A stretch of DNA of 36,879 bases from an uncultured Lachnospiraceae bacterium (GTDB taxonomy: Bacteria; Bacillota; Clostridia; Lachnospirales; Lachnospiraceae). Below are positions 25,111 to 32,741 of the stretch, one piece after another. The notes below the pieces were generated by a model. That model saw nothing but the letters and a program-made list of their open reading frames with translations. It was not told where the DNA came from and made no database searches. The stretch covers positions 1 to 36,879 of the forward strand of contig CAJULA010000029.1 in NCBI GenBank assembly GCA_910587155.1. Direction: 5' to 3'. How positions within the stretch are numbered: the first letter of the stretch is position 1; each line of letters begins with the position of its first letter. A program made the translations under genes and the position numbers.

Positions 25111-26153
25111 AGCGGGTATGTTTGCTGGGAAGTCCCGGTACGAAGAGAACCCTGTACCTGCAGCGTGCGGCGGCAGAGGCGGGCGTGCCGCTTGCTTTGG
25201 CGGACTGGGGTAAGGTCGGGGCGGGATGGCCGTGGCAGAAGACGGACGCGGCGCTGTTTGTTAAGGCGGATCCGCCCGTCTGGGAGAGCTGCCGTCTGGA
25301 AGAACTGGGAACGCTTACCTTAACTTATCGCCGACGGCTGATGGCGATGGAAGCTTCTGCCGGGAGCGGACATGTGACTTTTCTCAATGCGCCCGGGGCG
25401 ATAGCGGCGCTCCTTGATAAGCGGGTGTGCAAGCAGACACTGACGGCTGCGGGCCTGCCGGTGACAGAGATGCTGGACGGCAGGATAGACGATACGGAAA
25501 CGCTGCTGGCGGCGATGGAGGAGACAGGGTGGCGTCAGGTTTTTGTCAAGCCCTGTTATGGCTCCGGTGCTGCCGGCGTGTCCGCGCTGCGGCTCCATCC
25601 GCGAACCGGCCGGATGGCCTTGTATACCTGTGCCGCCGCAGATCCCATGCTTGGCATTGTCAATACGAAGCGTCTGCGGCGTTATGACCGGTCGGAGGAG
25701 GTTTTGCTGCTTTTGGAACGGATTCTGCGTCTGGACTGTATTGTGGAGCGCTGGTATCCCAAGGCGGTCTTTCAGGGCCTTGGCTATGATCTGCGGGCGG
25801 TGATGCAGGACGGTCATATGGATTTCCTGCTGGCCCGCATGTCCGGAGGGCCCATTACCAACCTGCATCTGAATAACCGTCCTCTGGACGCGGCCCGTCT
25901 GGGGCTTGATGAGGCGGCGCAGGAGAGCCTGGCCAGGCTCTGCAGGAAGGCCATGGCATGTTTTCCCGGACTGCGGAGCGCGGGGATCGACCTGCTGCTG
26001 GAAAAGGGGAGTCTGCGTCCGCGGATCATAGAGATGAACGGACAGGGGGATCTGATCTATGAGGATATCTTCCATGAAAACAGAATTTATCGCCATCAGG
26101 CGGCAATGATGAAACAGTGGGCGGAAACAGAAGGGAGCGAGCAGGATGAGTGA
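25107..26153 (+). CDS. STM4014 family ATP-grasp-like protein
   Basis: A 348-residue protein with a pre-ATP-grasp region at the N-terminus (KRVCLLGSPGTKRTLYLQ) and an ATP-grasp-like core. Lys148 lies in FVKPCYGSGAAGVSAL, an acidic hinge residue Glu214 in VERWYP, Asp228 in GYDLRAVMQ, and metal-binding residues Asp295 (AGIDLLLEK), Glu309 and Asn311 (IIEMNGQGDL). ATP-grasp ligases join a carboxylate to an amine or thiol through an acyl phosphate. The bound partner here is unknown. The segment GGPITNLHLNNRPLD recalls YheC/RimK-type enzymes. It overlaps both neighbours (4 and 8 bp), indicating coupled expression. Confidence 0.82.
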   Translation: MKRVCLLGSPGTKRTLYLQRAAAEAGVPLALADWGKVGAGWPWQKTDAALFVKADPPVWESCRLEELGTLTLTYRRRLMAMEASAGSGHVTFLNAPGAIAALLDKRVCKQTLTAAGLPVTEMLDGRIDDTETLLAAMEETGWRQVFVKPCYGSGAAGVSALRLHPRTGRMALYTCAAADPMLGIVNTKRLRRYDRSEEVLLLLERILRLDCIVERWYPKAVFQGLGYDLRAVMQDGHMDFLLARMSGGPITNLHLNNRPLDAARLGLDEAAQESLARLCRKAMACFPGLRSAGIDLLLEKGSLRPRIIEMNGQGDLIYEDIFHENRIYRHQAAMMKQWAETEGSEQDE

Positions 26154-27042
26154 TAACACGGAAAAGAGTGCGGCGGCGGAGGTTCCGCTGCGGATGATCG
26201 CGGCTTCCGCCGCAAAGAGAAAGCCCTCCGTAGATATGCGCAAGATCGTGGGCAGCAGAGATATTCTCTTTGTGTGTCTGGATACGCTGCGCTATGATGT
26301 GGCGGCAGAGGAAGAAGCGGCGGGGAATACCCCGGTGCTGAATGCATACGGGCCATGGAAAAAATGTCAGGCGCCGGGCAACTTTACCTGTCCCTCTCAC
26401 CATGCCATGTTTGCCGGTTTCCTGCCGGCTCCGTCTGATGCGAAAAATGTGGGTGACAGGGAGCTTTTGTTTTTTCCCAAATCCATCGGTCTGGGCGGTC
26501 AGGTGCCGGAAGGGGCTTTTGGGTTTTCGGGAAGTACGATTATGGAAGGTCTGGAAAGGGAGGGATATGCTACCTGGTGTGTGGGCGGTGTGGCCTTCTT
26601 TGACAAACGCTCTGATCTGGGCAGCGTATTTCCGGGATACTTTCAGAGAAGTGACTGGAAGCCGGCATTTGCCTGTCCGGTGAAGGAAAGTACGAAAAAC
26701 CAGGTGGATTTTATTCTGCAGAGGCTGGAATCCGTGGGCAGCGGGAAACCTCTTTTTCTTTATCTCAATGTGGACGCCATCCATTATCCCAATTATTTTT
26801 ATCTGGAAGGCGCCGAGGGGGACAGCACTGCCAGCCATGCGGCGGCTCTCAGATATGTGGACGGGCAGCTTGGCAGGCTTTTTGACGGATGGATCAGGCT
26901 GCGCGGCGGCGCATTTGTCATCTGTTGTTCCGATCATGGCACCTGCTATGGGGAGGACGGATGTCAGTTTCATGGTATCAACCATCCGGTTGTGAATACG
27001 GTTCCCTATAAGCATTTTCTGATTGGAAAAGGAAGCCTGTGA
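26146..27042 (+). CDS. STM4013 family hydrolase (alkaline phosphatase/sulfatase superfamily)
   Basis: A 298-residue enzyme of the alkaline phosphatase superfamily. Metal-ligand motifs are visible: Asp46 in VCLDTLRYDV, Asp210 and His213 in NVDAIHYPN, Asp263-His264 in CSDHGTCYG, and His276/His280 in QFHGINHP. The nucleophile segment is NFTCPSHHAMFAGFLP. Aligned with the sulfatase CxPSR box, the catalytic position falls on Thr81, not on a cysteine or serine that could become formylglycine, and the arginine is histidine. This favours phosphoryl or phosphodiester chemistry over true sulfatase activity (inference). The N-terminal 30 residues look disordered. It overlaps its neighbour upstream by 8 bp and meets the next gene at TGATG. 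Confidence 0.85.
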   Translation: MSDNTEKSAAAEVPLRMIAASAAKRKPSVDMRKIVGSRDILFVCLDTLRYDVAAEEEAAGNTPVLNAYGPWKKCQAPGNFTCPSHHAMFAGFLPAPSDAKNVGDRELLFFPKSIGLGGQVPEGAFGFSGSTIMEGLEREGYATWCVGGVAFFDKRSDLGSVFPGYFQRSDWKPAFACPVKESTKNQVDFILQRLESVGSGKPLFLYLNVDAIHYPNYFYLEGAEGDSTASHAAALRYVDGQLGRLFDGWIRLRGGAFVICCSDHGTCYGEDGCQFHGINHPVVNTVPYKHFLIGKGSL

Positions 27043-28376
27043 TGAACCGTTACGTGCAATATATGTATAGTTATCCTCATAAAACGGCGTATCGCTCCCT
27101 GAACGGTATTACGCTTTCCCTGTATGCGCAGTATCTGGCGGGCGGGGGACATGGTCTGTATGTGCACATTCCTTTTTGCCAGTCAAAATGCGGCTACTGC
27201 AATCTGTTTTCCGTCACCGGACAGGACAGGAAGGCAGTGGACGCTTATCTGGATGCGGTGGAGCGGCAGTGCGGGCAATACAGAGAAGTGCTCCGGGACG
27301 TCTCACCTTCTTTTTCCCAGGTGGTGATCGGCGGCGGGACACCGCTTTATCTGAGCGAAGAGCAGCTGGTTCGTGTGTTTTCCCTGCTGCAGTCCTTCTT
27401 TTGCCTGGAAGAGGGGCGTGAGGTGGTGATCGAGACAGCGCCCAATCAGACGACGGCGGAAAAACTGAACATACTGAAGGGGGCAGGTGTGACCAGGGTC
27501 AGTATGGGTATCCAGAGTTTTTCCGACAGAGAATTATCCGCTCTGGGACGGCGGCATAACGCATGGCAGGCCCGGATGGCACTGGAGCTATTGCGGTCAT
27601 TTGATTTTTCCTGTGTCAATGTGGATTTTATCTATGGGATACCAGGGCAGGGGCCGGCGGATCTTCTTGCTTCTTTAGAGGAGGCAGTATCTTTTGTGCC
27701 GGATGAAATCTTTCTGTATCCTTTATATGTAAAGCATGGCGCCGGTCTGGAGCTGGCGGGTGTGGTCCCTGATGCGCAGGGCGCTTTTGCCTGCTATCAG
27801 GCGGGCCGGGATTTTCTGCTGGAGGCGGGATACCGGCAGGATTCCATGCGGCGGTTTGTGCGGAGCGGCAGTGGCAGCAGTGAGCGCACTTTTGTGGAAT
27901 GTGGGTTTGGTTCTTCTCTGGCGCTTGGCTGCGGCGGCCGGAGCTATCTGGGAAATCTCCATTTCTGCAGTCCTTATGCCTTGCCGGGGCGGGAATGTCT
28001 GGCGCGGCTGGCAGAATATGAGGCGGTGTCGGATCATACCAGAATCACCCATGGCTTTTTGCTTTCCGACGGGGAGCAGAAGCGGCGCTATCTGATCCGG
28101 CATCTGCTGATCCGGCCGGGGCTGGATCGGCAGCGGTACAGGGCGGTTTTCGGTACAGATGTGACGGCGGATTTTTCTCTGCTCGAAGATTGGGAAGAGC
28201 GGGGCTATGTGGAACAAAAGGGCGGCTATCTGACTCTGAGCGGGGAAGGGCTGGCGCTGTCCGATTATCTGGGGCCGCAGCTGATTTCTCCGGATGTGGA
28301 GAGAGCGATGCAGGAATGGGAGGTGAGCCATGGCAGGGCGGACGGTTTTATACAGGGGAGTTCTCAAAAGCTGTAA
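27042..28376 (+). CDS. STM4012 family radical SAM protein (HemN/HemW-like)
   Basis: A 444-residue radical SAM enzyme with the coproporphyrinogen-III-oxidase-like layout. The iron-sulfur motif CQSKCGYC (CX3CX2C, residues 46-53) sits in YVHIPFCQSKCGYCNLFSV. It is followed by GGGTPLYLSEEQL, ETAPNQTTAEKLNILKGAG, RVSMGIQSFSDRELSALGR and a HemN_C-like winged-helix tail (LEDWEERGYVEQKGGYL). Relatives in this subfamily are not haem enzymes and their reaction is unknown; HemW-type members can be haem chaperones or methyltransferases. The start is put at ATG 27042, sharing one base with the previous stop, with AAGGAAG upstream; GTG 27039 is possible. Confidence 0.87.
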   Translation: MNRYVQYMYSYPHKTAYRSLNGITLSLYAQYLAGGGHGLYVHIPFCQSKCGYCNLFSVTGQDRKAVDAYLDAVERQCGQYREVLRDVSPSFSQVVIGGGTPLYLSEEQLVRVFSLLQSFFCLEEGREVVIETAPNQTTAEKLNILKGAGVTRVSMGIQSFSDRELSALGRRHNAWQARMALELLRSFDFSCVNVDFIYGIPGQGPADLLASLEEAVSFVPDEIFLYPLYVKHGAGLELAGVVPDAQGAFACYQAGRDFLLEAGYRQDSMRRFVRSGSGSSERTFVECGFGSSLALGCGGRSYLGNLHFCSPYALPGRECLARLAEYEAVSDHTRITHGFLLSDGEQKRRYLIRHLLIRPGLDRQRYRAVFGTDVTADFSLLEDWEERGYVEQKGGYLTLSGEGLALSDYLGPQLISPDVERAMQEWEVSHGRADGFIQGSSQKL

Positions 28377-29304
28377 TTACCACTGTTCTTATTGTCCTTT
28401 TTCCAGGCATCCCGCTTCCGGGCGGGAGCTGTTAAAGGATAAGGAGCAGTGGTTTTCTTTTCTCCGTTTTCTGACGGAAAAAACGTCGTGGAATATTCGT
28501 GCGCTGATGGTGGTTCCTTATGGCGAAGCGTTGATTCATCCATGGTACTGGCAGGGGCTGGCAGAACTGAGCACGCTGCCGCAGACGGATATGGTGGGGG
28601 CACAGACGAATCTGAGCTTCCCGGAGAGGATATTCAAAGACTGTTTTGCGGGGATGGGAGGAGATAAGGAAAAGCTGCGTCTTTGGGCCACCTTTCATCC
28701 GGAGATGACAAATGTGTCAGAATTTGCCGGACGCTGTCAGCGGATGCATGATCTGGGTGTGAAGATGTGTGCGGGAGCCGTGAGTGTGCCGGAGAATCTG
28801 CCGGTGCTTTTGGAGCTGCGCCGGGCGCTGCCGGAGGATATCTACCTCTGGATCAATAAAATGGATGGTAGAAAGCGTCCGTATACCAGGGAGGAGCAGG
28901 AGGCATTTCTGGATATCGATCCTTATTTTATGCGGGAGGTACTACCGGTAGCGGCCGACAGGGCCAGATGTGCTGACAGGCTTTTTGCGGAGGGAAACGG
29001 AAGACTGCGCACCTGTAATATCAGTCCGCCGCTTGCGCAAAGATGGGATCAGCCAGAGACGCAGCCGGAAAAGGCTGCCGGGCCGGCGCCTTCCCGGGAG
29101 GAGGATTTCCCGGCGCCGTTTTGCAGACGCAGCATTTGTTCCTGTTATCTCGCCTATGGCGGAAGGGACGATCCGGGGAACCGGAAATTGTTCGGAGAGT
29201 ATCCCGTATTCCGTATCCCACGGCATGCCCGGCTGACCCGTGCCGATGTGGAAAGGATATTGGCGCAGGAAGATCAGAACAACAGATCGGTCAGGCAGCG
29301 ATAG
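28330..29304 (+). CDS. STM4011 family radical SAM protein
   Basis: A 324-residue radical SAM enzyme. The [4Fe-4S] motif CNYHCSYC (15-22) opens the protein, right after a short N-terminal strand (TVLYRGVLKS). The C-terminal part contains more cysteines, C214, C229, C265, C270 and C272 (CRRSICSC), spaced like a SPASM/twitch auxiliary-cluster domain. Such domains are common in radical SAM enzymes that modify peptides or proteins. The first ATG has an ideal GGGAGGTGAG ribosome site inside the end of the previous gene (47-bp overlap). The 3' end overlaps the convergent DUF4364 gene by 31 bp. It is the last gene of the cassette. Confidence 0.85.
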   Translation: MAGRTVLYRGVLKSCNYHCSYCPFSRHPASGRELLKDKEQWFSFLRFLTEKTSWNIRALMVVPYGEALIHPWYWQGLAELSTLPQTDMVGAQTNLSFPERIFKDCFAGMGGDKEKLRLWATFHPEMTNVSEFAGRCQRMHDLGVKMCAGAVSVPENLPVLLELRRALPEDIYLWINKMDGRKRPYTREEQEAFLDIDPYFMREVLPVAADRARCADRLFAEGNGRLRTCNISPPLAQRWDQPETQPEKAAGPAPSREEDFPAPFCRRSICSCYLAYGGRDDPGNRKLFGEYPVFRIPRHARLTRADVERILAQEDQNNRSVRQR

Positions 29305-29795
29305 ACTTCCCGGTGTTTTTCCTGCCAGTTGTCGCAGACAGCGGCAGCCATCTCTTCGACAGGTACTGTGAGGGAAAGGGACACCAGCGGGGCATGCTCT
29401 TCCATGACTGCCAGCTCGGCCACATAAGCGCCGGAGGCGGATTTGTGGTAAGTCGCCCGCACGGATACCTCATCGCGCAGTCTGATTTTGTGTTCCTTCA
29501 GATAGTGGTCGACATCATCTCTGATGCCGTGATGGATGCGGTTGCCGAAAAAAGCAAGGGTTTTGCGGCCCTCCTCCGTGATTTCCAGATAGGTTCTGTT
29601 GCGCAGCGTCCCGGAAGAGATCAGATCTGCCTCCTGCAGTTCGGCAAACGCCTGCTGCAGTGTGAGGAAGCCGGTATATTCTTTTTCCAGCACGAAATCG
29701 CTCACCTGTGCTTTGGTCAGAGGGAAAGATACTTTGCTCAGCATGTAGAGAACGATCAGTTTATACAGCGTGAAGTTTTCATTTTCCGGTGTCAT
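29274..29795 (-). CDS. DUF4364 family winged-helix protein
   Basis: A 173-residue protein of the DUF4364 family, found mainly in Clostridia. The N-terminal half is a winged helix (LYKLIVLYMLSKVSFPLT, LTLQQAFAELQEADLI, YLEITEEGRKTLAFF). The remainder is an uncharacterised beta-rich domain. A transcriptional regulator is likely, but targets are unknown. The start at 29795 follows GGAAAGGAAAGCC; the open frame continues to 29837 without a ribosome site. It overlaps the end of the upstream radical SAM gene by 17 bp and runs convergently into the STM4011-like gene. Confidence 0.87.
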   Translation of the reverse strand: MTPENENFTLYKLIVLYMLSKVSFPLTKAQVSDFVLEKEYTGFLTLQQAFAELQEADLISSGTLRNRTYLEITEEGRKTLAFFGNRIHHGIRDDVDHYLKEHKIRLRDEVSVRATYHKSASGAYVAELAVMEEHAPLVSLSLTVPVEEMAAAVCDNWQEKHREVYRCLTDLLF

Positions 29796-30795
29796 GGCTT
29801 TCCTTTCCACATCGTTTGCCCTGCCAGATATTGTCATCGCGCATGGTCTGATGAATCCGGTTCAGGACGTTCTTTTTATCAAGACTCCATAAAGGAGCGA
29901 GCAGGAGTCGGCGCGGACCGTCTCCGGTCAGGCGGTGGATCACGATCTTGGGGGAGAGACGTTCCAGTGCGCCGGTGACGATACTGATATATTCTTCCCT
30001 TTCCAGTACGTGTACCTCTCCGCGCATATAAGCATCGGCCAGATCTGTTCCACGCAGGATATGAAGAAGCTGCAGCTTTACGCCAAAGACGGGCAGGGTG
30101 TTGAGAAAAGAGACGGTTTCATACATGTCATCCCTGCTCTCACCCGGCAGGCCGAGGATGAGATGGACAATGACCGGTATCCCGTGCTCTGTCAGAGCGG
30201 CCACAGCATCCGTGAAACAGGGGAGCGCATAGCCTCTGCGGATATAATCCGCTGTTTTCTGATGGATCGTCTGTAGCCCCAGTTCGATCCAGATAAATTT
30301 ATCCGGGTATGCGCATCTGAGTTCTGAGAGCAGGGCAAGCACATCTTCCGGCAGGCAGTCGGGACGGGTGGCAATGGAGATGCCTGCGATCTGCGGCGCA
30401 CATAGTGCCTGCAAATAGAGACGGCGCAGATGTGATACCGGTGCGTAGGTATTGGTATAGGCCTGAAAGTAGGCGATAAAGCGTGATCCCGTCCGCTTAT
30501 TCCCCAGAAGGGAAATCCCCTGCCTGATTTGTTCTTCTATGGAGAGGCCGGAGACGGGGACCGCAAAATCTCCGCTGCCGCCGCCGCTGCAGAAGATACA
30601 GCCGCGGGTGCCCGCGCTTCCGTCCCTGCCCGGACAGGTCATGCCGGCGTTCAGGGCGATTTTATAAAGTTTTTCGTGATATACGTGCAGGCAGTGGGCA
30701 TGAAACGAGTAATAGGGCTTATCCAGCCAGAACCCGGGCCAGGGTTTTTCGGGGCAGGATAAGTCCTTTTTTGGGCGGTGCTGTTTCTGGTTCAT
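29779..30795 (-). CDS. TIGR01212 family radical SAM protein (YhcC/YtqA-like)
   Basis: A 338-residue radical SAM protein with the diagnostic long cysteine spacing of the TIGR01212 group, CX11CX2C: C54, C66 and C69 in TCPGRDGSAGTRGCIFC. Further family segments are FIAYFQAYTNTYAPV, ISIATRPDCLPEDVL, WIELGLQTIHQKTADYI and VHLILGLPGESRDDMYE. The group is widespread (E. coli YhcC, Bacillus YtqA) and its substrate is not firmly known; tRNA modification has been proposed. The ATG at 30795 is 7 nt after the malic enzyme stop and lacks a clear ribosome site, suggesting translational coupling. It is unrelated to the radical SAM pair on the other strand. Confidence 0.88.
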   Translation of the reverse strand: MNQKQHRPKKDLSCPEKPWPGFWLDKPYYSFHAHCLHVYHEKLYKIALNAGMTCPGRDGSAGTRGCIFCSGGGSGDFAVPVSGLSIEEQIRQGISLLGNKRTGSRFIAYFQAYTNTYAPVSHLRRLYLQALCAPQIAGISIATRPDCLPEDVLALLSELRCAYPDKFIWIELGLQTIHQKTADYIRRGYALPCFTDAVAALTEHGIPVIVHLILGLPGESRDDMYETVSFLNTLPVFGVKLQLLHILRGTDLADAYMRGEVHVLEREEYISIVTGALERLSPKIVIHRLTGDGPRRLLLAPLWSLDKKNVLNRIHQTMRDDNIWQGKRCGKESHDTGK

Positions 30796-30802
30796 ACCGG
30801 TA

Positions 30803-31951
30803 TCAGATGTTGGATTTGACCGCCTGGGCAACAACCTCTGCCACCTGGGGCAGAAAGGCTTCCGGCAGGATGTTGGTATCGCTCAGTTCTTCCGGCGGAA
30901 CAAGTCCTGCTATGGCATGGGCGGCCGCCAGCTTCATTTTTTCCGTGATCTGTTTTGCCCGGCCTTCCAGTGCGCCCCTGAAGATACCCGGGAATGCCAC
31001 CACATTGTTGACCTGATTGGGAAAGTCGGAGCGGCCGGTGCCGACGATCCGCACACCTGCGGCTCTGGCCAGATCCGGCATAATCTCCGGCACCGGATTG
31101 GCCATGGCAAAGAGGATGGCATCCGGATTCATGGAGGCGGCCATTTCCTGTGTGACGATACCGGGGGCCGATACACCGATCAAGATGTCTGCCTGTTCCA
31201 TGGCATCTGCCAGCGTGCCTTTCAGTTTATGGGGATTGGTCCGCTCCAGCATTTTTTTCTGCATGTCGTTGATCTCTTTGCTGTCCGCGGACAGGATGCC
31301 GTACCTGTCACAGAGTATGATGTTGGAGAACCCATAGGTAAGGAGCAGGTTTGTAATGGCAATCCCGGCGCTTCCGGCTCCGTTTATCACCACTTTACAT
31401 TGTTCCTTTTTCTTATTTACCACTTTCAGGGCATTGATGATGCCGGCCAGTACGACAATGGCCGTACCGTGCTGGTCATCGTGAAATACAGGAATGTCCA
31501 ACAGCTCTTTTAACCTTTCTTCTATTTCAAAGCAGCGCGGCGCGCTGATGTCTTCCAGATTGATGCCGCCGAAAGCAGGCGCGATATTGACGATGGTGCG
31601 GATGATCTCTTCTGTGTCCTGGGTATCCAGACAGATAGGCACCGCATTGACATTGCCGAACTCTTTAAACAGGACAGCCTTGCCCTCCATGACCGGCATG
31701 GCCGCATAAGGGCCGATATTGCCAAGACCCAGCACGGCACTGCCGTCAGAGACAACGGCGATCGTATTGGCTTTGATCGTATACTGCCAGGCAGCTTCCT
31801 TATCCCGGGCAATCACTTTGCATGGCTCTGCCACACCTGGCGTATAGGCAAGGGAGAGTGCTTCCCGTGAGCTGACAGGTATTTTGGAAACAGTCTCCAG
31901 TTTGCCGTTTAATTCTCTGTGAAGCTGCAGCGCTTTTTCGTTTGTTGTCAT
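30803..31951 (-). CDS. NAD-dependent malic enzyme (malate dehydrogenase, oxaloacetate-decarboxylating)
   Basis: Decarboxylates malate to pyruvate with reduction of NAD(P). The 382-residue length is that of the compact bacterial form without a PTA domain. The catalytic tyrosine lies in LAYTPGVAEPC (Tyr36), catalytic lysine 91 in MEGKAVLFKEFG, and the metal site in EDISAPRCFEIE and HDDQHGTAIV. The Rossmann motif is NGAGSAGIAI. The start at 31951 has AGGAG 8 nt upstream. The gene is led by a promoter about 150 bp away and is probably co-transcribed with the TIGR01212 and DUF4364 genes. Confidence 0.95.
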   Translation of the reverse strand: MTTNEKALQLHRELNGKLETVSKIPVSSREALSLAYTPGVAEPCKVIARDKEAAWQYTIKANTIAVVSDGSAVLGLGNIGPYAAMPVMEGKAVLFKEFGNVNAVPICLDTQDTEEIIRTIVNIAPAFGGINLEDISAPRCFEIEERLKELLDIPVFHDDQHGTAIVVLAGIINALKVVNKKKEQCKVVINGAGSAGIAITNLLLTYGFSNIILCDRYGILSADSKEINDMQKKMLERTNPHKLKGTLADAMEQADILIGVSAPGIVTQEMAASMNPDAILFAMANPVPEIMPDLARAAGVRIVGTGRSDFPNQVNNVVAFPGIFRGALEGRAKQITEKMKLAAAHAIAGLVPPEELSDTNILPEAFLPQVAEVVAQAVKSNI

Positions 31952-31988
31952 TTTTTTACTCCTATTCCAGTTCCGCATCTCCCCTGCA

Positions 31989-32050
31989 CGGACTCTTTCC
32001 GGGGAATAATTTCCGTCCGCTCACGCGTCCGTATTTGACTCCTGAGTCCG
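31989..32050 (-). promoter_or_regulatory. Structured 5' leader of the malic enzyme transcript
   Basis: On the minus strand, the complements of GAGTCCG (32044-32050) and CGGACTC (31989-31995) form a 7-bp stem closing about 48 nt that contain further GC-rich repeats. The leader between promoter and start is about 147 nt, long for this genome. I cannot match it to a known riboswitch. Confidence 0.3.
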
Positions 32051-32104
32051 CTTCGGTCCGATGCTGTTTTGCTTCCAGTTCCTTATGAATTTTCAGACAA
32101 TGGT

Positions 32105-32133
32105 ATTATACTCCTGCCGGCAGAAATCGGCAA
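32105..32133 (-). promoter_or_regulatory. Promoter of the malic enzyme unit
   Basis: On the minus strand, TTGCCG (32133-32128) and TATAAT (32110-32105) are 17 bp apart. The spacer holds a perfect 10-bp palindrome CTGCCGGCAG (32114-32123), a possible operator. Confidence 0.6.
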
Positions 32134-32205
32134 GGAGAAGATGGGCCGCAGGATTTTTGGGCGGCTTGCTTTGTGAGTCTGTGTATGGACGTGTCAGTGG
32201 TGCGG

Positions 32206-32239
32206 ACGGTCGATTCATTTCGATTTACGGTCGATTCAT
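32206..32239 (+). promoter_or_regulatory. Paired 13-bp direct repeats, LytTR-box-like
   Basis: ACGGTCGATTCAT occurs at 32206-32218 and again at 32227-32239, 21 bp apart, that is two helical turns. This spacing and the ACnGT core match binding sites of AgrA/ComE-type LytTR regulators (family knowledge). A related GTCGATTCA occurs at 32634-32642. Confidence 0.55.
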
Positions 32240-32269
32240 GCAGAAACGTCGGTTTTTGATGGTTCTCCC

Positions 32270-32275
32270 TATAAA
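32270..32275 (+). promoter_or_regulatory. -10 box downstream of the direct repeats
   Basis: TATAAA (32270-32275) lies 30 bp after the second direct repeat. No good -35 is visible, as expected for an activator-dependent promoter. Confidence 0.4.
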
Positions 32276-32340
32276 ATAGGAATTAAGTACTACAAGAACA
32301 GTTGATTTTGCAGAGAGTTTGATAGGGAAACAGGAGGGCT

Positions 32341-32529
32341 TTGATTGCTGCGATCACTGACGAAACGACAGGGGAGACGCCGGCCTTTGCTGTCTCGGAA
32401 GTGAATGACACGACACTGCGGCTTGCCATGGGCGATGATCTGGGGACCGTGACGGTCACGGCTGTGACAAAAGACGATGTATTGAAAATGGTCAGGGCAT
32501 CCATAGACAATTACAGGCATCTTGCATAA
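32341..32529 (+). CDS. Small hypothetical protein, 62 aa
   Basis: A possible small gene with a TTG start preceded by CAGGAGGG 3-4 nt away. The protein is acidic and threonine/valine-rich (LAMGDDLGTVTVTAVTKDDV), with no signal peptide or membrane helix. I do not recognise it. It sits between a LytTR-like promoter and a good terminator, which supports a real transcript; the protein could also be the tail of a decayed larger gene, since a stop codon lies just upstream of the TTG in frame. Confidence 0.4.
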   Translation: MIAAITDETTGETPAFAVSEVNDTTLRLAMGDDLGTVTVTAVTKDDVLKMVRASIDNYRHLA

Positions 32530-32587
32530 GGGCGGGAAAGCTCTGACGAAATGACAGGAAGGCTGCACCGACAGCAGTACAGGATGG

Positions 32588-32627
32588 AAGGCAGGGACTG
32601 GATCTTGTTTCATGTCCCTGCCTTTTG
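32588..32627 (+). terminator. Rho-independent terminator
   Basis: AAGGCAGGGAC (32588-32598) and GTCCCTGCCTT (32614-32624) form an 11-bp perfect stem around a 15-nt loop, with a short T-run (32623-32626). It ends the transcript of the small 62-aa gene. Confidence 0.75.
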
Positions 32628-32741
32628 AACTTTGTCGATTCAATGTAATTTTGGGTCATTTCATGACAGGATATCCCTTTCTCAAAGCAGTTACGATACA
32701 CTGTTAGCATAGCAGCGCGTTGCAGAAATGGGAGAGGGCAG

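Noticed and set aside
27042..28376. Annotation as coproporphyrinogen III oxidase (hemN)
   Set aside because: The layout is HemN-like, but it lies in an STM4012-type context without other haem genes, and relatives of this branch are not established as haem biosynthetic enzymes.
29043..29978. 311-codon plus-strand frame after the STM4011-like gene
   Set aside because: It overlaps the end of STM4011 and runs antisense to DUF4364 and the TIGR01212 gene, both with clear motifs.
32061..32279. 72-codon frame opposite the malic enzyme promoter region
   Set aside because: No ribosome site, composition unlike a protein, and it covers the malic enzyme promoter and the direct repeats.
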